From an uncultured Ruminococcus sp. (GTDB taxonomy: Bacteria; Bacillota; Clostridia; Oscillospirales; Acutalibacteraceae): DNA of 8,734 bases. Location: NCBI GenBank assembly GCA_902783065.1, contig CACZPV010000233.1, positions 1-8,734 on the forward strand, given 5' to 3'. The notes beneath the pieces are model-generated. The model worked only from the letters and a program-made list of their open reading frames with translations. It ran no database searches and had not been told where the DNA came from. The position numbers were made by a program, and so were the translations under genes. Numbering within the stretch: the first letter of the stretch is position 1; every line of letters begins with the position of its first letter. Shown piece by piece: positions 5,247-8,734 of the stretch.

Positions 5247-5375
5247 AAATAAGTAAATTCAGTTCTGTTGTAATTATACATCATGTACAATATACAGCGC
5301 GTATATCACTTGCTTTGCACAGATGTGTAAATACGACAAATTCAAGGCTGAAAAATAAAGCAAAGGAGAATCACT

Positions 5376-8342
5376 ATGAAAGCAAACAAACTTTCAAAGC
5401 GTCTCATAGCTGCTGTTCTCTCGCTGATGCTGGTTATCGGATGCTTTGTTATCCCTACCAACTTTGTTGGTGCTGCCGGGGAAACAAAGGTCATTTTCCA
5501 CTATCTGCGTACTGACGGCAACTACACAGACTGGGGTCTGTGGGCATGGGGCGAAGGCGGCGGTGATACAAAAACCGAAGACGGCACTGTTACATCCGCT
5601 TTTACTTTCACCGACATCGGTGATTCGGAAAACGGCGCAGTTGCTACAGTTACTGTAGACGGCGTTTCCAAGCTCGGATTTATTGTAAGACTGGGTAACT
5701 GGCTTGAAAAAGATCCTGACGGAGACCGTTTTCTTGATCTTTCCGCTATCGTCAGCGGTACAGTTGATGTTTACTGTAAAACAGGCGAAGCAGATTTTAC
5801 CGTTGATGACAGCAAGGCTGTAAAAGGCTTAAAGCTCAGATCAGCAGAAGCAACTTCTCACAAGAAGATCAACTTCGAGTTTACAATCACACCTGATGAT
5901 TCTGAGGTTATCACCGATAAGGATTTCGCAGTTACTTCCTCAGGCGGACAGAATCTTGCAATCTCTTCAGTTCAGATGAAAGATACTACCGGTACTATCG
6001 AACTCGCAGACAATGAGAATCTGGACTACCTCAAGAGCTATACAGTTTCTTTCAGAGATACAACTGTCAAGCTCTCTCTTCCGGATTATTATTCTTCCGA
6101 AGAATTTGAAAGCCAGTACACCTATACAGATAATGACCTTGGTGCAACCTACGCTAAGGAAAAAACTGCTTTCCGTGTATGGGCTCCTACAGCCAACAAC
6201 ATAGACCTTAACCTCTATGACAACGGCAACGGCGGAGATCCTGCACAGGTAATCAACATGACAGCAGATGTAAACGGTACATGGGTGGCATCTGTTAACG
6301 GCGACCTCAACGGCAAGTATTACACCTATACAGCTTATTTCGATGGTCAGATAAACAAAGATATCGTTGACCCGTATGCTAAAACAGTAGGCGTTAACGG
6401 TCAGAGAGGTATGATTATCGATCTCGACAGCACTGATCCCGAAGGCTGGAGCAGTGATACAAGACATACCTATGAAAACGCAACAGATATGTCTATCTAC
6501 GAACTCCACATCCGTGATTTCTCAAGTGATCCTGACAGCGGTATCACTAATGTAGGCAAATATATTGCCTTTACTGAAAACGGCACAAAGACTTCCGGCG
6601 GTATCGCAACCGGTATTGATCATCTCAAGGATCTCGGGATCACTTCCGTACATATTCTTCCTTCCTATGATTACGGTTCAGTAGACGAAACCAAACTGGA
6701 TAAAGCACAGTTCAACTATGGCTACGACCCTGTAAACTACAACTCTCCCGAAGGCTCTTATTCAACAGACCCGTATCACGGCGAAGTAAGAGTTAACGAG
6801 TATAAGCAGATGGTAAAATCTCTCCATGATGCCGGCATCGGCGTTATTATGGACGTTGTTTACAACCATGTATATGACAGCAAATCATTCTGCTTTGAAA
6901 AACTCGTTCCCGGCTATTTCTTCAGACCAGGCCAGAATACATCCGGCTGCGGCAACGATGTAGCAAGTGAACGTGCAATGGTAAGCAAATTTATCACTGA
7001 CTCAGTTAAATACTGGGCTGACGAATATCATCTCGATGGTTTCCGTTTCGACCTTATGGGTATTCTCGATGTTAACACTATGAACAATGTACGTTCTGCT
7101 GTTGATACACTCGACAAGAATATCTTCATCTACGGCGAAGGCTGGGATATGGGCAGCAAGCCTACAAAAGACGGTGTTCTTATGGCAAACTACAAGAACT
7201 CCTCTAAAACTCCCAGAATCGCATATTTCAGCGACACTATCCGTGACGCTGTCAGAGGCAACGTTTTCGAAGATACTGAAAAGGGTTATGTAGGCGGCGG
7301 CGAAACTGCTTCCAAACTCAAGGACGGCATAAAGTATACTTCAAGCTGGGCACAGTCACCTGTTGAAGTTATTAACTACGATTCCTGCCACGATAACCAC
7401 ACTATCTGGGACAGACTCCAGAACACTAACTCCGAGAACACAGAAGAAGAAAGAATCCTCATGAATAAGATGGCAGCTGCAATTACCATGACTTCACAGG
7501 GTGTTCCGTTCATCATGAGCGGTGAGGAATTCCTCAGAACAAAGGTAAAAGCTGACGGTTCATTGGATCATAACTCCTATGCATCACCCGATTCCGTTAA
7601 CTCTCTCTACTACTCAAGAATCGGCACTTATGAAAATGTTTACAACTATTATAAGGGTCTTCTCGCAATGAGAAAGGCATTCCCGCAGTTCAGAATGGCA
7701 AAGGCTGAAGATGTAAACAATAATATTGATTTCACCTACAGCAAGAAGGGTGCTATCGGCTATACGCTGAAAGGCGGAGAAAATGATATTCTCGTATTCT
7801 TTAACCCCAATCCTGATTGGGAAGTAGAACTCCCCGAAGGTAAATGGTCTGTAATCGTTAACGGTGAAGCAGCTGGTACTAAGGTACTTGATACTGTTGA
7901 AAATACACTCACTGTACCGACACATACAGCAATGGTTCTTGTAAAAGATTATACAGAGCCGGTACAGCCTGTTGATCCGACACAGCCTACAGATCCGAGT
8001 GTTCCAACCGACCCGACAAAGCCGACTGAGGAACCGACTTCAAAACCGTCTGAGAATCCAACTCCTACACAGACATCAAATCCGTCTGTTGATCCTACAA
8101 CTTCTACTGTAACACCCGGACAGACTTCAACAGTAAAGACAATTCAGAATAGTACTGTTTCCACAACTGCTCCGGCTGCTACAACTTCTACAACCTCAAC
8201 AACAACTGCAACCGGTACAACAACTACTACAATTGATGCAGTTGCAACCGGTGAGGCTATGACAGCTATTATCTTCTTTGCTATTGCTGCATGTGCTGCA
8301 TTTGTAGCATTCGCTGCTTACAAAAAAAGAAAGAATGTATAA
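5376..8342 (+). CDS. pulA: Secreted, surface-anchored type I pullulanase (CBM41-CBM48-GH13)
   Basis: This 988-residue enzyme hydrolyses alpha-1,6 branch links of pullulan, amylopectin and glycogen at the cell surface. AAGGAG (5363-5368) lies 7 bases before the ATG. Residues 1-34 are a signal peptide. Residues ~37-150 match CBM41 (FHYLRTDGNYTDWGLWAWG; Trp53, Trp56 and Trp58 as likely sugar contacts). A pullulanase N-terminal domain follows, then CBM48 from about 260 (KTAFRVWAPTANNIDLNLYD). The GH13 signatures are complete: the pullulanase mark FNYGYDP (446-452), DVVYNH (493-498), DGFRFDLMG with nucleophile Asp559, YGEGWD with acid/base Glu588, and NYDSCHDNH with Asp673. After a small C-terminal beta domain comes a Pro/Thr/Ser-rich linker (~865-953), VATGE (956-960), a hydrophobic helix (964-982) and KKRKNV, which is a sortase-like or membrane anchor. 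No dockerin is present. The gene ends with TAA immediately followed by TGA. Confidence 0.97.
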   Translation: MKANKLSKRLIAAVLSLMLVIGCFVIPTNFVGAAGETKVIFHYLRTDGNYTDWGLWAWGEGGGDTKTEDGTVTSAFTFTDIGDSENGAVATVTVDGVSKLGFIVRLGNWLEKDPDGDRFLDLSAIVSGTVDVYCKTGEADFTVDDSKAVKGLKLRSAEATSHKKINFEFTITPDDSEVITDKDFAVTSSGGQNLAISSVQMKDTTGTIELADNENLDYLKSYTVSFRDTTVKLSLPDYYSSEEFESQYTYTDNDLGATYAKEKTAFRVWAPTANNIDLNLYDNGNGGDPAQVINMTADVNGTWVASVNGDLNGKYYTYTAYFDGQINKDIVDPYAKTVGVNGQRGMIIDLDSTDPEGWSSDTRHTYENATDMSIYELHIRDFSSDPDSGITNVGKYIAFTENGTKTSGGIATGIDHLKDLGITSVHILPSYDYGSVDETKLDKAQFNYGYDPVNYNSPEGSYSTDPYHGEVRVNEYKQMVKSLHDAGIGVIMDVVYNHVYDSKSFCFEKLVPGYFFRPGQNTSGCGNDVASERAMVSKFITDSVKYWADEYHLDGFRFDLMGILDVNTMNNVRSAVDTLDKNIFIYGEGWDMGSKPTKDGVLMANYKNSSKTPRIAYFSDTIRDAVRGNVFEDTEKGYVGGGETASKLKDGIKYTSSWAQSPVEVINYDSCHDNHTIWDRLQNTNSENTEEERILMNKMAAAITMTSQGVPFIMSGEEFLRTKVKADGSLDHNSYASPDSVNSLYYSRIGTYENVYNYYKGLLAMRKAFPQFRMAKAEDVNNNIDFTYSKKGAIGYTLKGGENDILVFFNPNPDWEVELPEGKWSVIVNGEAAGTKVLDTVENTLTVPTHTAMVLVKDYTEPVQPVDPTQPTDPSVPTDPTKPTEEPTSKPSENPTPTQTSNPSVDPTTSTVTPGQTSTVKTIQNSTVSTTAPAATTSTTSTTTATGTTTTTIDAVATGEAMTAIIFFAIAACAAFVAFAAYKKRKNV

Positions 8343-8369
8343 TGAATTGATTTCATAAGCATTTAACTG

Positions 8370-8410
8370 ATTTCCCGATACTGCTTTTGTGGTATCGGGA
8401 AATTGTTTTA
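8370..8410 (+). terminator. Intrinsic terminator after the pullulanase gene
   Basis: ATTTCCCGATAC (8370-8381) and GTATCGGGAAAT (8392-8403) form a perfect 12-bp stem with a 10-base loop, followed by TTGTTTTA. It lies 28 bases after the stop codon and separates this gene from the typA promoter. Confidence 0.85.
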
Positions 8411-8482
8411 CTGCATTTTTTACTAAAAATAATTGCCGATTTTGTTGATTTTACAGCATATAAGGGAATTTTATAAAGCTGA

Positions 8483-8511
8483 TTGTATCGGATTTTGAAG
8501 TATGATATAAT
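8483..8511 (+). promoter_or_regulatory. Promoter of typA/bipA
   Basis: TTGTAT (8483-8488), a 17-base spacer, and TATAAT (8506-8511) with a TGA extension just upstream. Transcription would start near 8518, giving an ~88-base leader. Confidence 0.8.
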
Positions 8512-8605
8512 ATCTTACGGATTTATCGTGTGTCTTCTTTAACGGTCTCTCCCCTGACGAAACTGCTGAAGAAACCATATTCATTAACGAAAAAGGGGTT
8601 TATTT

Positions 8606-8734
8606 ATGGGTAAAAGAGAAAATTTGAGAAATGTTGCAATCATCGCTCACGTTGACCATGGCAAAACCACACTTGTTGATCAGCTTTTGCTGCAGAGCGG
8701 TATTTTCAGACAAAATGAGGCTGTTGCAGAAAGA
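8606..8734 (+). CDS. typA: TypA/BipA translational GTPase (5' end only)
   Basis: The window ends after 43 codons. The protein starts MGKRENLRNVAIIAHVDHGK, containing the P-loop/G1 motif AHVDHGKTT (14-22) of translation-factor GTPases. The following LVDQLLLQSGIFRQNEAVAE is characteristic of TypA/BipA rather than EF-G, EF-Tu or LepA. TypA binds ribosomes and is linked to 50S assembly and to stress or cold adaptation. AAAAGGGG (8591-8598) is 7 bases before the ATG. The switch regions and later domains lie outside the window. Confidence 0.95.
   Translation, partial: MGKRENLRNVAIIAHVDHGKTTLVDQLLLQSGIFRQNEAVAER

Noticed and set aside
5967..6509. 180-codon minus-strand frame within the pullulanase
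   Set aside because: Antisense shadow of the CBM48/GH13 coding region.
8551..8598. CCCCT (8551-8555) pairing with AGGGG (8594-8598) to mask the typA ribosome binding site
   Set aside because: Only five isolated base pairs across a 38-base loop; too weak to claim.
1..8734. CRISPR array, tRNA or rRNA genes
   Set aside because: No regularly spaced repeats with spacers and no tRNA- or rRNA-like segments were found on either strand.

Overview
The window looks like a low-GC Gram-positive gut or rumen bacterium of the Ruminococcus / Oscillospiraceae type. This is inferred from separate secD and secF genes, GGAGG-type ribosome binding sites, sigma-A promoters, a wall/membrane-anchored CBM41-CBM48-GH13 pullulanase with a Pro/Thr-rich tail, BspA-type leucine-rich repeats and a TypA/BipA start. 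No species is named from sequence alone.

Layout. (1) Positions 1-1557, minus strand: the 5' end of secF (14 codons), a complete secD overlapping it by 4 bases, a structured leader able to form a three-way junction, and a near-consensus promoter. (2) 1604-1737: first copy of a ~135-bp dispersed repeat that opens with a GC-rich hairpin. (3) 1831-2334, plus strand: A/T tract, promoter, several hairpins including a 27-bp inverted repeat, and a strong intrinsic terminator, but no convincing protein. This is a candidate ~440-nt structured RNA. (4) 2465-4707, minus strand: three adjacent open stretches that read as pieces of one broken gene, namely an ECF sigma factor, a transmembrane segment, a Ser/Glu-rich linker with hexapeptide repeats, and a BspA-like leucine-rich domain. 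The breaks are an in-frame TAG at codon 21, an in-frame TAA at codon 305, and a frameshift at an (AT)6 tract that losing one AT unit would repair. (5) 4944-5082: second copy of the repeat, between the divergent sigma and pullulanase promoters. (6) 5376-8342, plus strand: a complete secreted type I pullulanase with a C-terminal anchor, followed by a terminator. (7) 8483-8734: promoter and first 43 codons of typA/bipA.

How the parts may work together. The pullulanase would debranch starch, glycogen or pullulan at the cell surface after Sec export, to which SecD/SecF contribute. The neighbouring divergent gene, if intact, would encode a one-piece membrane-tethered sigma factor with its own extracellular sensor. 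Here it appears inactivated or possibly phase-variable. A regulatory link to the pullulanase is speculative and rests on position only. The items most worth a second look are this sigma-TM-LRR architecture with its AT-tract break, the putative structured RNA at 1898-2334, and the secD leader fold.
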